Source: Kitasatospora humi | GTDB taxonomy: Bacteria; Actinomycetota; Actinomycetes; Streptomycetales; Streptomycetaceae | Length of the DNA: 64,000 nt | NCBI RefSeq assembly: GCF_020907985.1 | Contig: NZ_JAJJPA010000016.1 | Span: 85,690 to 149,689 of the forward strand | Direction of reading: 5' to 3' | Position numbers and translations under genes: made by a program | Part shown: positions 43,398-52,086 of the stretch, one piece after another | Layout of the letters: every line of letters starts with the position of its first letter | How positions within the stretch are numbered: the first letter of the stretch is position 1 | The notes under the pieces: model-generated | What the model was told of the DNA's origin: nothing | Database searches by the model: none | What the model saw: the letters and a program-made list of their open reading frames with translations, nothing else

Positions 43398-44809
43398 CCG
43401 CCTCCATGCTCACCCCGCAGATCGAGGCCCGGTTCGCCGCCGTCCGGCAGCTGGCCGACGCTGTGCTCTTCGAGGGGTACGTGCTCTACCCGTACCGGGC
43501 CTCCGCCGCGAAGAACCGGCTGCGCTGGCAATTCGGAGTGCTCGCACCGCCCAACTGGGGAATCGGGCACGGCGAGCACAGCAGCCAGCGCACCGAGTGC
43601 CTGCTGGAGCCCTGCGGTGACGCCATGCTCTTCGCGGAGCTGCGGTTCCTGCGCGCCCAGCGGCGCACGGTGCAACGCGCCGAATCCTCCGGCGAGTTCA
43701 CGACGGTGGACGAACTGGAGCTGCCCGACCGGGTGTTGACACCCTGGGACGAGGGAGTCGAGGAGCACGTCCAAGTCGCCCTGCCGGTCGCCGACCTGGC
43801 CGATCAGCCGCGGATCCTGCCGTTCTCCCGGCCCGCCGGGGAGGAGACGGAGGAGGTCCTGGACGGGGACGGCCGGCCGGTCGGGCGACTGGTCCGCCGC
43901 CGCGCCGAACTGACCGGCGAACTGCGGATCAGCTGCGTGGAACTCCCCGGTCCCTACGGCGTGCGGAAGTTGACCGTCGAAGTGGCCAACACCGCGGCCT
44001 GGCAACCGGATCCGGACGCCGACCGGGAAGCGGCCCTGCCGCGCTCACTGGTCTGCGCCCATCTGCTGCTCGGCCTGGACCGCGGCCGGTTCCTGTCACC
44101 CACCGACCCGCCCGAGTGGGCCAGGCCCGCCACCGCCGACTGCGCCAACGCCCACACCTGGCCGGTGCTGGCCGGCGAGCCGGGCAGTGACGACCTGCTG
44201 CTCTCCGCCCCGATCATCCTGGAGGACCACGCGGCGATCGCCCCGGAGAGCCCCGGCGTGCTCTACGATGCGCTGGAGATCGACGAGATCCTCACCCTGC
44301 GCACCGCGGCGCTGACCGACCGGGAGAAGCGCGAGGCCCGGGGCACCGACGCCCGCGCCGCCGCGGTGATCGAACTCGCCGACACCCTGCCTCCCCAGGT
44401 GATGGAGCGCCTGCACGGAGCGGTCCGCTCGCTGCGCGAGACCACCGAGCCGGCGGCGGCAGCCGACCCGGAGGGCGCGCTGGAGCGGCTGCTCTCACCC
44501 GACACTCCCTGGTGGGACCCGGAAGCCGACGCCGGCGTCGACCCGCAGCGGGACACCGTGCTGGTGGACGGCCAGGCGATCGGAGCGGGCAGCCGGGTGC
44601 TGCTGCGGCCCGGTCAGCGGCGCACCGACGCCCAGGACCTCTTCCTGCAGGGCCGCAGCGCCCTGGTCGAGGCCGTGCTGCACGACGTGGACGGCGGCGT
44701 GCACCTGGCCGTCACCGTCGACGGCGACCCCGGCGCGGACATCCGCCGCGAACAGGGCCGCTTCCTCTACTTCCAGCCGGACGAGGTGGCCCCGGTGGTG
44801 GAGACATGA
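43394..44809 (+). CDS. Conserved protein of unknown function in the hydrogenase operon
   Basis: A 471-aa cytosolic protein. Features: FEGYVLYPYRASAAKNRLRW near residue 30, ECLLEP, an acidic central region, and a region ILEDHAAIAPESPGVLYDALEIDEIL that looks conserved. The C-terminal 100 residues contain PWWDPEADAG and GSRVLLRPGQRRTDAQDLFL, a possible small beta domain. I do not recognise catalytic motifs. It is translationally coupled to the DUF6084-like gene and to the protease, so it probably acts in hydrogenase assembly or function. Confidence 0.75.
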   Translation: MTASMLTPQIEARFAAVRQLADAVLFEGYVLYPYRASAAKNRLRWQFGVLAPPNWGIGHGEHSSQRTECLLEPCGDAMLFAELRFLRAQRRTVQRAESSGEFTTVDELELPDRVLTPWDEGVEEHVQVALPVADLADQPRILPFSRPAGEETEEVLDGDGRPVGRLVRRRAELTGELRISCVELPGPYGVRKLTVEVANTAAWQPDPDADREAALPRSLVCAHLLLGLDRGRFLSPTDPPEWARPATADCANAHTWPVLAGEPGSDDLLLSAPIILEDHAAIAPESPGVLYDALEIDEILTLRTAALTDREKREARGTDARAAAVIELADTLPPQVMERLHGAVRSLRETTEPAAAADPEGALERLLSPDTPWWDPEADAGVDPQRDTVLVDGQAIGAGSRVLLRPGQRRTDAQDLFLQGRSALVEAVLHDVDGGVHLAVTVDGDPGADIRREQGRFLYFQPDEVAPVVET

Positions 44810-45345
44810 CCGGGGCGGCAAGGATCCTGATCGCCGGGGTCGGGAACATCTTCCTCGGCGACGACGGCTTCGGCGTCGAGGTGGTCCGCCGGCTGGCGGC
44901 CGAACCGCTGCCCGAGCACGTGGAGGTGGCGGACATCGGAGTCCGCGGAGTGCACCTCGCCTACCAACTGCTGGACGGCTACGACACGCTCGTCCTGGTC
45001 GACGCGACCGCCCGGCGCGGCGAGCCCGGCACGCTCTACCTGATCGAGCCGGACGGCAGCGCCGCCGTCGGGCCGTACGCGGCCGTGCTGGACGGCCACC
45101 GGATGACCCCGGACGCGGTGCTGGGGTTGATCGCCTCATTGTGCGCGGGCACCGGCACCGCGCCGCCGAGGCGCATCGTGGTGGTCGGTTGCGAACCGGC
45201 CTGCCTCGACGAAGGCCTGGGGCTCAGCGCGCCGGTCGCGGCGGCGGTGCCGGGCGCCGTCGAGCTGGTCCACCGGCTGCTCGCGCCCGACGCGGCCGCA
45301 ACCCCGCCTACCCAGCTCGCGACCGGTGCGGCCGCCGACGGTTGA
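44806..45345 (+). CDS. Hydrogenase maturation endopeptidase
   Basis: This 179-aa HyaD/HupD-family protease cleaves the C-terminal tail of the large subunit after nickel insertion. Motifs: ILIAGVGNIFLGDDGFGVEV (acidic metal-binding residue), LVLVDATARRGEPGTLY and LDGHRMTPDAVL (His). It is coupled by ATGA to the upstream gene. The C-terminal 20 residues are Ala/Thr-rich and probably disordered. Confidence 0.92.
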   Translation: MTGAARILIAGVGNIFLGDDGFGVEVVRRLAAEPLPEHVEVADIGVRGVHLAYQLLDGYDTLVLVDATARRGEPGTLYLIEPDGSAAVGPYAAVLDGHRMTPDAVLGLIASLCAGTGTAPPRRIVVVGCEPACLDEGLGLSAPVAAAVPGAVELVHRLLAPDAAATPPTQLATGAAADG

Positions 45346-45359
45346 GAGGAGGAGAACCG

Positions 45360-45464
45360 ATGATGAAGTGCACGCTCAAGGCGCTGATCGTGGCCGGTCT
45401 GGCCTGGGCCGCCGTCCAGCTGGCGCCGGAGGTGAAACGCTACCTGCGGATCCGCGCCATGTGA
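45360..45464 (+). CDS. 34-aa membrane peptide (DUF6893-like)
   Basis: MMKCTLKALIVAGLAWAAVQ then a basic end (KRYLRIRAM): one hydrophobic helix followed by positive charge. GAGGAGG precedes the start. It resembles the small DUF6893 peptides I recall from related operons. It might tether the soluble hydrogenase to the membrane, which is inference. Confidence 0.65.
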   Translation: MMKCTLKALIVAGLAWAAVQLAPEVKRYLRIRAM

Positions 45465-45600
45465 CGGGGCGTCAGGAACGGGGCGCCGCCTGGTACGAAC
45501 GGGCTACGGTGCGGCGCGGCAGCCGCGCGGCGACCGTCCTGGAGTCCTGTAATGGTTCCCGCGCGGCCCCTGGAGCAGCCGGCCGCGCGGGAAGGGCACG

Positions 45601-45993
45601 ATGCACGAGATGTCGATCGCCATGGCCGTCGTCGGCCAGGTGGAGGAGGCCGCCCTGGCGGCCGGCGCCACCGCCGTCCGGTCGGTGCTGCTCCAGGTCG
45701 GTGAACTGGCCGGCGTGGTGCCGGGGGCGCTCGACTTCTGCTTCCACCTCGCCTGCGCCGACACCGTCCTCGCCGACTGCGAGCTTGCCATCGAAGCGGT
45801 GCCGGGGCGGGCCCGGTGCGCCCCCTGCGCCCGCGACTGGCCGGTCGGCCTGCCGCCGAGCCTGAGCTGCCCGCAGTGCGGCACGCCCACCGCCGAACTG
45901 CTCGCCGGCCGCGAGCTGCAGATCGTCAGCGTGCGGTGGGAGGACGGCGCCGCACCCACCGACACCCCCGAGCCCGCCCTCCAGGAGCGCTGA
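45601..45993 (+). CDS. hypA: HypA, nickel chaperone
   Basis: A 130-aa protein with MHE at the N-terminus (His2 binds Ni) and a zinc site from CAPC and CPQC. It delivers nickel to the large subunit with HypB. The 136 bases upstream contain no gene but could hold an internal promoter. Three bases separate it from hypB. Confidence 0.94.
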   Translation: MHEMSIAMAVVGQVEEAALAAGATAVRSVLLQVGELAGVVPGALDFCFHLACADTVLADCELAIEAVPGRARCAPCARDWPVGLPPSLSCPQCGTPTAELLAGRELQIVSVRWEDGAAPTDTPEPALQER

Positions 45994-45996
45994 ACC

Positions 45997-46878
45997 ATGT
46001 GCCGTGTGGTCGACCTGCAGCAGGCTGTCCTCGCCAAGAACGACATCGCCGCGCGGCGGTTGCGCGACCGGCTGGCGGCCCGCGGCACCACGGTCGTCAA
46101 TCTGCTCTCCAGCCCGGGGAGCGGCAAAACGGCCCTACTGGAAGCCGAGTTGACGGCGGCCCGGCAGCGCGGCATCAAAGTGGCGGCCCTCACCGCCGAC
46201 CTCGCCACCGAGAACGACGCCCAGCGCCTGGCCCGCTCCGGCGCGCCCGTCAAGCAGGTGCTGACCGACGGGCTCTGCCACCTGGAAGCCGAGATGCTGG
46301 CCGGCCACCTGGACGGCTGGCTGCCCGACGGCACCGCGCTGCTCTTCGTGGAGAACGTCGGCAACCTGGTCTGCCCGGCCTCCTACCAACTCGGTGAGTC
46401 GCTGCGGGTGGCGCTCGCCTCGGTGACCGAGGGCGAGGACAAGCCACTGAAGTACCCGACCGCGTTCGGGCTGGCCAACCTGGTGGTGGTCACCAAGACC
46501 GACATCGCCGAGGCGGTCGGCTTCGACGAGGCCGCCTTCCGGGCCAATGTGCAGCAGATCAACCCGGGGGTGGAGGTCCTGCTGACCGCCGCCCGGACCG
46601 GTGCGGGCGGCGGCCTGCTGCTGGAGCGCGCACTCGCGGTGCACGCGGGAGGCGAGGTGCACCTGCCGGCGCTGGCCCGCACCACCCACCCCGGTGAACC
46701 GGCCGGCAGCCACGGGCCGCACGAGCACCACGGTCACCCGCACCCCGCCGAACCGGCCGGCAGCCACGGGCCGCACGAGCACCACGGTCACCCGCACCCC
46801 GCCGAATCGGCCGGCAGCCACGGGCCGCACGAGCACCACGCCGCCCACCCGCACCCCGCCCCGGCGCCGCTGAGGTGA
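45997..46878 (+). CDS. hypB: HypB, nickel-insertion GTPase with a C-terminal His-rich repeat tail
   Basis: This 293-aa SIMIBI GTPase powers nickel insertion. Visible: P-loop LLSSPGSGKTALLE, switch/metal region TDGLCHLEAEML, VENVGNLVCP, and the guanine motif VTKTD. His-rich metal stores are usually N-terminal in HypB; here the tail (from about residue 233) has three tandem units starting EPAGSHGPHEHH, so nickel storage has moved to the C-terminus. The repeat is also present in the DNA. The stop overlaps hypF as GTGA. Confidence 0.94.
   Translation: MCRVVDLQQAVLAKNDIAARRLRDRLAARGTTVVNLLSSPGSGKTALLEAELTAARQRGIKVAALTADLATENDAQRLARSGAPVKQVLTDGLCHLEAEMLAGHLDGWLPDGTALLFVENVGNLVCPASYQLGESLRVALASVTEGEDKPLKYPTAFGLANLVVVTKTDIAEAVGFDEAAFRANVQQINPGVEVLLTAARTGAGGGLLLERALAVHAGGEVHLPALARTTHPGEPAGSHGPHEHHGHPHPAEPAGSHGPHEHHGHPHPAESAGSHGPHEHHAAHPHPAPAPLR
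46696..46860. repeat. 54-bp tandem repeat coding the HypB His tail
   Basis: Units start at 46696, 46750 and 46804. The first two are almost identical; the third has a change at its start and a 3-base insertion near its end. Each codes 18 residues with PHEHH and HPHP. Confidence 0.92.
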
Positions 46879-49202
46879 CGGCCGTTCGGCCCACCGCCGC
46901 GGCGACGGTGGAACGCCGCCGGGTCACCGTCCAGGGGGTGGTGCAGGGCGTCGGCTTCCGGCCCTTCGTCTACAGCCTCGCCACCGGCCTGGGCCTGGCC
47001 GGACAGGTCGAGAACACCGGCGAGGGCGTGCTCGCCGAGGTCGAGGGACCACCCGAGGTCCTGGGCCGGTTCTGCGCCCTGCTCGCCGACCAGGCGCCGC
47101 CGCTCGCGGTGGTCGACACCGTCCACTACGAGACCCTGCCGCCGCGCGGCGGCGCGGGTTTCGCGATCCTCGCCTCGGAGCACGCCGGGCAGGCCCGCAC
47201 CCTGGTGGCACCCGACACCGCGACCTGCGCCGACTGCCTGGCCGAGCTCCGAGACCCGGCCGACCGGCGCCACCGGCACCCGTTCATCACCTGCACGCAC
47301 TGCGGTCCGCGCTTCACCATCGTCACCGGCCTGCCCTACGACCGGGCGATGACCACGATGGCCGGATTCCCGATGTGCGAGGCATGCGCCCGCGAGTACG
47401 CCGATCCGGCTGACCGGCGCTTCCACGCCCAGCCGATCGCCTGCCCGGACTGCGGGCCCCGGCTTCGACTGCTAACCGCCCTGGGAGAAGCGGTCGTTGA
47501 CGATCCGATCGGCGAAGCCAGGCGCCTGCTGGGTGCCGGAGCCATCCTCGCGGTCAAGGGGCTGGGCGGCTACCACCTGGCCTGCGACGCCCGCGATCCG
47601 GACGCCGTGGCCCGGCTGCGCCACCGCAAGGCGCGCGGTGCCAAGCCGTTCGCGCTGATGGCCGCCGACCTGGCCGAGGTCGCCGAGCTGGTCCACCTCG
47701 GGCCGGAGGAGACCGCGCTGCTCACCGGGAAGGCGCGGCCGATCGTGCTGCTGCGGCGGCGAGCCGGCACCCCGTCGACGCGGCTGGAGGCCGTCGCCCC
47801 CGGCAGCCCCGACCTGGGCGTGATGCTGCCGTACACCCCGCTGCACCACCTGCTGCTCGGCCTGCCCGGCGACCCGCCGGCGCCGCGGCTGCTCGTGATG
47901 ACCAGCGGCAACCTCTCCGGCGAGCCAATCGTCACCGACGACGCCGAAGCGCTGGAACGCCTCGCCGGGCTGGCCGACGCCTGGCTCACCCACGACCGGC
48001 CGATCCACGTGCCCTGCGACGACTCGGTGGTGCGGGTGTGCGACGGGCAGCAGCTCACGCTGCGCCGCTCCCGCGGCTATGCGCCGCTGCCACTGACCCT
48101 GCCCTTTCCCGTCCCGGCCACCCTGGCGGTGGGCGGGGACCTCAAGAACGCCTTCTGCCTCGGCCAGGGGCACCGGGCCTGGCTCTCCGGCCACATCGGC
48201 GACATGGACGATCTCGCCACCCAGCAGGCCTTCGCCCGGGCCGAGGAGCAACTGGAGTCGATCACCGCCGTGCGGCCCGAGCGGCTGGCGGCCGACCGCC
48301 ACCCCGGCTACCGCTCCACCGGTTGGGCCAGGCGGCAGGCCGGTGAGCGGCCGCTGCGCCTGGTGCAGCACCACCACGCGCACCTCGCGGCCGCGATGGC
48401 CGAGAACGGGCTCGGCGCGGCCGAGCAGGTGATCGGCGTGGCCTTCGACGGCACCGGCTACGGCGACGACGGCGCAGTCTGGGGTGGCGAGTTCATGCTG
48501 GCCGGCTACCACCGGTACCAGCGGCTCGCGCACCTCGGCTACGTTCCGCTGCCGGGTGGCGATGCGGCGGTGGAGCGCCCGTACCGGATGGCGCTGGCCC
48601 ACCTCTGGGCGGCCGGCCTGCCCTGGGATCCGGAGCTGCCCGCGGTTCGCGCCTGTCCGCCCGACGAACTCCGGCTGTTGAGAGCGCAGTTGGATCGCAG
48701 CCTGAACTGCGTGCCGACCTCCAGTATGGGACGGCTGTTCGACGCGGTCGCCGCCCTGGCCGGGGTCTGTCAGCGCGCCGGCTACGAGGCGCAGGCCGCC
48801 GTCGAGTTGGAGGCCGCGGCGGTGCGCGTCCCGGCAGCCTCGGGCTACGCCTTCGCCTTGCGCGCCGGAGAACCGGTGGTCGCCGACCCCGGGCCGCTGA
48901 TCGCGGCCGTGGTCGCCGACCAACTGGCGGGTACGGCAGCCGAATTGATCGCCGCACGGTTCCACGAGGCAGTGGCCCGGCTGGTCCGGGCCGTCTGCGT
49001 CGACGCCCGCGAGCGCCACGGCCTGGATCAAGTCGCGCTCAGTGGAGGGGTGTTCGCCAACGCGGTGCTGACCTCCCGGTGCGCCGAGCTGCTCCAGGCC
49101 GACGGGTTCACCGTACTGCGCCACAAGACGGTGCCGCCGAACGACGGCGGACTCGCGCTGGGCCAGCTGCTGGCGGCGGCTCCGGTGCCACCGGAGCACT
49201 GA
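46875..49202 (+). CDS. hypF: HypF, carbamoyltransferase
   Basis: This 775-aa protein makes the thiocarbamate precursor of the cyanide ligands from carbamoyl phosphate and ATP and passes it to HypE. Order: acylphosphatase domain (VQGVVQGVGFRPFVY), two zinc fingers (CADC...CTHC, CEAC...CPDC), YrdC-like domain (AVKGLGGYHLACDA) and carbamoyltransferase domain (HHHAHLAAAMAENGL; FDGTGYGDDGAVWGGEF). GTG start at 46875 overlaps the hypB stop. Confidence 0.94.
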   Translation: MTAVRPTAAATVERRRVTVQGVVQGVGFRPFVYSLATGLGLAGQVENTGEGVLAEVEGPPEVLGRFCALLADQAPPLAVVDTVHYETLPPRGGAGFAILASEHAGQARTLVAPDTATCADCLAELRDPADRRHRHPFITCTHCGPRFTIVTGLPYDRAMTTMAGFPMCEACAREYADPADRRFHAQPIACPDCGPRLRLLTALGEAVVDDPIGEARRLLGAGAILAVKGLGGYHLACDARDPDAVARLRHRKARGAKPFALMAADLAEVAELVHLGPEETALLTGKARPIVLLRRRAGTPSTRLEAVAPGSPDLGVMLPYTPLHHLLLGLPGDPPAPRLLVMTSGNLSGEPIVTDDAEALERLAGLADAWLTHDRPIHVPCDDSVVRVCDGQQLTLRRSRGYAPLPLTLPFPVPATLAVGGDLKNAFCLGQGHRAWLSGHIGDMDDLATQQAFARAEEQLESITAVRPERLAADRHPGYRSTGWARRQAGERPLRLVQHHHAHLAAAMAENGLGAAEQVIGVAFDGTGYGDDGAVWGGEFMLAGYHRYQRLAHLGYVPLPGGDAAVERPYRMALAHLWAAGLPWDPELPAVRACPPDELRLLRAQLDRSLNCVPTSSMGRLFDAVAALAGVCQRAGYEAQAAVELEAAAVRVPAASGYAFALRAGEPVVADPGPLIAAVVADQLAGTAAELIAARFHEAVARLVRAVCVDARERHGLDQVALSGGVFANAVLTSRCAELLQADGFTVLRHKTVPPNDGGLALGQLLAAAPVPPEH

Positions 49203-49230
49203 AAGACCACGGACGACAAGGGAGAGGCCC

Positions 49231-49548
49231 ATGTGCCTTGCGGTGCCCGGCAGAGTGCTGCGGATCGAAGAACGGGACGGCACCAAGATGGCCGACGTCG
49301 ACTTCGGCGGTGTGATCAAGGAGGTGTGCCTGGAGTACCTGCCGGACCTGGAAGTGGGTGAGTACGCCATCGTCCACGTCGGGTTCGCGCTGCAGCGGCT
49401 GGACGAGGAGTCGGCCCGGCGGACGCTGGAGTTGTTCGCCGGACTCGGCATCCTCCAGGAGGAGTTCGGGGACCCGTGGGAGGCGGCCGTGGCCATGGGC
49501 CGGACCGCCGGCGGGGCCGAGACCGGAGTGGAAGAGGTGCGGCGATGA
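49231..49548 (+). CDS. hypC: HypC, hydrogenase assembly chaperone
   Basis: A 105-aa HypC/HupF protein, starting MCLAVPGRVL with the essential Cys2. It binds the Fe(CN)2CO unit with HypD and carries it to the large subunit. GGGAGAGG lies upstream. The stop overlaps hypD as ATGA. Confidence 0.95.
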   Translation: MCLAVPGRVLRIEERDGTKMADVDFGGVIKEVCLEYLPDLEVGEYAIVHVGFALQRLDEESARRTLELFAGLGILQEEFGDPWEAAVAMGRTAGGAETGVEEVRR

Positions 49549-50687
49549 AGTACATCGAGGAGTTCCAGGACCCCGAGCTGGCCCAGCGGCTGCTCGACGA
49601 CATCCGGGCCACGGTCACCAGGCCGTGGGCGCTGATGGAGGTCTGCGGCGGCCAGACGCACACCATCATCCGCCACGGGATCGATCAACTCCTGCCTGAC
49701 GAGGTGGAGTTGATTCACGGCCCGGGCTGCCCGGTGTGCGTCACCCCGTTGGAGGTGATCGACAAGGCGTTGGAGATCGCGAGCCGGCCCGAGGTGGTCT
49801 TCTGCTCCTTCGGGGACATGCTCCGGGTGCCCGGAACCGACCGCGACCTCTTCCGGGTGCGCGCCGAGGGCGGCGACGTCCGGGTGGTCTACTCGCCGCT
49901 GGACGCGCTGCGGTTGGCCCAGCAGAACCCGGACCGCGAGGTGGTCTTCTTCGGCATCGGCTTCGAGACCACCGCACCGCCCAACGCCATGACGGTGTAC
50001 CAGGCGCGGAAGTCGGGCATCCGCAACTTCAGCATGCTGGTCTCGCACGTCCGGGTGCCGCCCGCCATCGAGGCCATCATGCGGTCCCCCGACTGCCGGG
50101 TCCAGGGCTTCCTGGCCGCCGGTCACGTGTGCAGCGTGATGGGGGTCGGTGAGTACCCCGAACTCGCCGAGAAGCACCGGGTGCCGATCGTGGTCACCGG
50201 TTTCGAGCCGCTGGACATCCTGGAGGGCGTGCGCCGGGCCGTGCGCCAACTGGAGGCCGGCACCCACACGGTGGAGAACGCCTACCCCCGTGCCGTCCGT
50301 CCGGAGGGCAACCCCGCGGCGCAGGCGATGCTGGCCGACGTCTTCGAGGTCACCGACCGGTCCTGGCGCGGCATCGGGGTGATCCCGGACAGCGGCTGGC
50401 GACTCTCCGGGCGCTACCGGGAGTTCGACGCCGAGCAGCGGTTCGCGGTCGGCGGCATCCAGACCCGCGAGCCGGCCGCCTGCCGGGCCGGCGAAGTCCT
50501 GCAGGGCCTGCTGAAGCCGCACGAGTGCGAGGCCTTCGGCACCATCTGCACCCCGCGCACTCCGCTGGGCGCCACCATGGTCTCCAGCGAGGGCGCCTGC
50601 GCCGCGTACTACCTGTACCGCCGGCTGGAGCTTCCGCAGGCCCGCGTCAACGCCGCGGCGGCCGGGGAGGCGAGCCCCGTTGTCTGA
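49545..50687 (+). CDS. hypD: HypD, Fe(CN)2CO assembly scaffold
   Basis: A 380-aa protein with CGGQTHT, the HGPGCPVCVTP iron-binding motif, FFGIGFETTAP and a C-terminal [4Fe-4S] set (HECEAFGTICTPRTPLG...EGACAAYY). It is the scaffold on which cyanide and CO are attached to iron. It overlaps hypC (ATGA) and ends inside the hypE start region. Confidence 0.95.
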   Translation: MKYIEEFQDPELAQRLLDDIRATVTRPWALMEVCGGQTHTIIRHGIDQLLPDEVELIHGPGCPVCVTPLEVIDKALEIASRPEVVFCSFGDMLRVPGTDRDLFRVRAEGGDVRVVYSPLDALRLAQQNPDREVVFFGIGFETTAPPNAMTVYQARKSGIRNFSMLVSHVRVPPAIEAIMRSPDCRVQGFLAAGHVCSVMGVGEYPELAEKHRVPIVVTGFEPLDILEGVRRAVRQLEAGTHTVENAYPRAVRPEGNPAAQAMLADVFEVTDRSWRGIGVIPDSGWRLSGRYREFDAEQRFAVGGIQTREPAACRAGEVLQGLLKPHECEAFGTICTPRTPLGATMVSSEGACAAYYLYRRLELPQARVNAAAAGEASPVV

Positions 50688-51762
50688 CACCATCGAGAGG
50701 CCGCCGGCCGAACAGCCCGATCTCACCGCCTGGACCTGCCCGTTGCCGTTGCGCGACCAGACCCGCGTGGTGATGGGTCACGGCGGCGGCGGGGTGATGT
50801 CCGCCGAACTGGTCGACCACGTCTTCGCGCCCGCGTTCGGCGGCCCGCTGCTGGCCGGGCTCGGCGACAGTGCCGTGCTGGAACTCGGCGGTGCCCGGCT
50901 GGCGTTCTCCACCGACTCCTTCGTGGTGCGCCCGCTCTTCTTCCCCGGTGGCAGCATCGCCGACCTCGCCGTCAACGGCACCGTCAACGACCTGGCGATG
51001 AGCGGTGCCCGAGCGGCCTACCTGTCCTGCGGCTTCATCCTGGAGGAGGGGCTGGAGCTGTCGGTGCTGGGCCGGCTGGCCGAGGCGCTGGGCGCCGCCG
51101 CGCGGGCCGCCGGAGTCGAGGTGGCCACCGGCGACACCAAGGTGGTGGAGGCCGGGCACGGCGACGGGCTCTACATCAACACCGCCGGGATCGGTCTGCT
51201 GCCGCCCGGTGTCGACCTGCGGCCCCAGCGGGTCGTCCCCGGCGACGTGGTGATCGTCAGCGGCGCGATCGGCCTGCACGGGGTGGCGATCATGAGCGTG
51301 CGCGAGGGACTGGAGTTCGGCGCCTGCGTGGAGAGCGACTGCGCGCCGCTCGGCGGCCTGGTCGAGGCGATGCTCGCGGTCACCACCGATCTCCATGTGC
51401 TGCGCGACCCGACCCGCGGCGGCCTGGCCGCGGCACTCAACGAGATCGCCGGTGCCGCCGGGGTCGGTGTGGTCGTGCAGGAGCGCCGGGTTCCGGTACC
51501 GGCACCGGTGGCCGGTGCCTGTGCCATGCTCGGTCTGGACCCGTTCTACGTGGCCAACGAGGGCAAACTGGTCGCCTTCGTCCCGCGCGAGCACGCCGAG
51601 GCGGTGCTGGCGGCGATGCGTGCCCATCCGCTGGGTGCCGAGGCGGCCGTGATCGGCGAGGCGGTCGAGGCGCACCCCGGCATGGTGGTGGCGCGCACCG
51701 GGCTCGGCGGTACCAGAGTGGTCGACCTGCCGCTGGGAGAGCAGCTGCCGCGGATCTGCTGA
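50680..51762 (+). CDS. hypE: HypE, carbamoyl dehydratase
   Basis: This 360-aa PurM-like ATPase turns the C-terminal thiocarbamate into thiocyanate and gives cyanide to HypD. The C-terminus is PRIC, with the acceptor Cys; VVMGHGGGGVMSAELVDHVF and GDTKVVEAGHGDG are conserved. The proposed start is a rare TTG at 50680, overlapping hypD by 8 bases with GGGGAGG 12 bases upstream; no ATG or GTG lies between it and the conserved region until the MGHGGG methionine. Last gene of the operon. Confidence 0.93.
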   Translation: MSDTIERPPAEQPDLTAWTCPLPLRDQTRVVMGHGGGGVMSAELVDHVFAPAFGGPLLAGLGDSAVLELGGARLAFSTDSFVVRPLFFPGGSIADLAVNGTVNDLAMSGARAAYLSCGFILEEGLELSVLGRLAEALGAAARAAGVEVATGDTKVVEAGHGDGLYINTAGIGLLPPGVDLRPQRVVPGDVVIVSGAIGLHGVAIMSVREGLEFGACVESDCAPLGGLVEAMLAVTTDLHVLRDPTRGGLAAALNEIAGAAGVGVVVQERRVPVPAPVAGACAMLGLDPFYVANEGKLVAFVPREHAEAVLAAMRAHPLGAEAAVIGEAVEAHPGMVVARTGLGGTRVVDLPLGEQLPRIC

Positions 51763-52086
51763 GGCACGTGCCGAACTCGCTCAGGGCAGCGGCCTCCCGG
51801 TACGGGGGCCGCTGCCCTTTCGTGCACTGATCTTTGCCCGGGCGCTCAATGGCGGTCCGACAAACCGACGTGGATATAACTTGTATGACACAACATCAGC
51901 TGTGCGCCGGAGCACACCGGAGAGTCCTTGAGGGCGCGTCGGGCGGCGCATACTGTGGAAGCGTCAACTGTTGACACGGACATGGTGTAGGAACACGAAT
52001 GGTGGGGGAGTGGTGTGTCCAGGAGATCCTGTGCACCACTTCCATTCTTGAGTCCCACCCTGCGCGCTCCACACCCGCGGTCGCTG
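51763..52086. other. Convergent gap after hypE, relatively AT-rich
   Basis: 324 bases between two converging genes. After the hypE terminator (51784-51817) comes a stretch less GC-rich than the surroundings with GATATAACTTGTATG near 51871 and a 13-base palindrome GTCAACTGTTGAC at 51963-51975. This looks like promoter DNA, yet no gene follows. Two tiny ORFs (ATG 51884, 29 codons; ATG 51999, 39 codons) cannot be supported. Confidence 0.5.
51784..51817 (+). terminator. Terminator of the hydrogenase operon
   Basis: GGGCAGCGGCC (51784-51794) pairs with GGCCGCTGCCC (51807-51817), followed by TTT. It begins 21 bases past the hypE stop. Confidence 0.8.

Noticed and set aside
47472..50726. A 1084-codon reverse open frame opposite hypF-hypD
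   Set aside because: Antisense to well-recognised Hyp proteins, and it shows no domain of its own.
51884..52060. Two mini-ORFs in the gap after hypE (29 and 39 codons)
   Set aside because: No convincing ribosome binding site spacing or conserved pattern; one ends inside the neighbouring gene.
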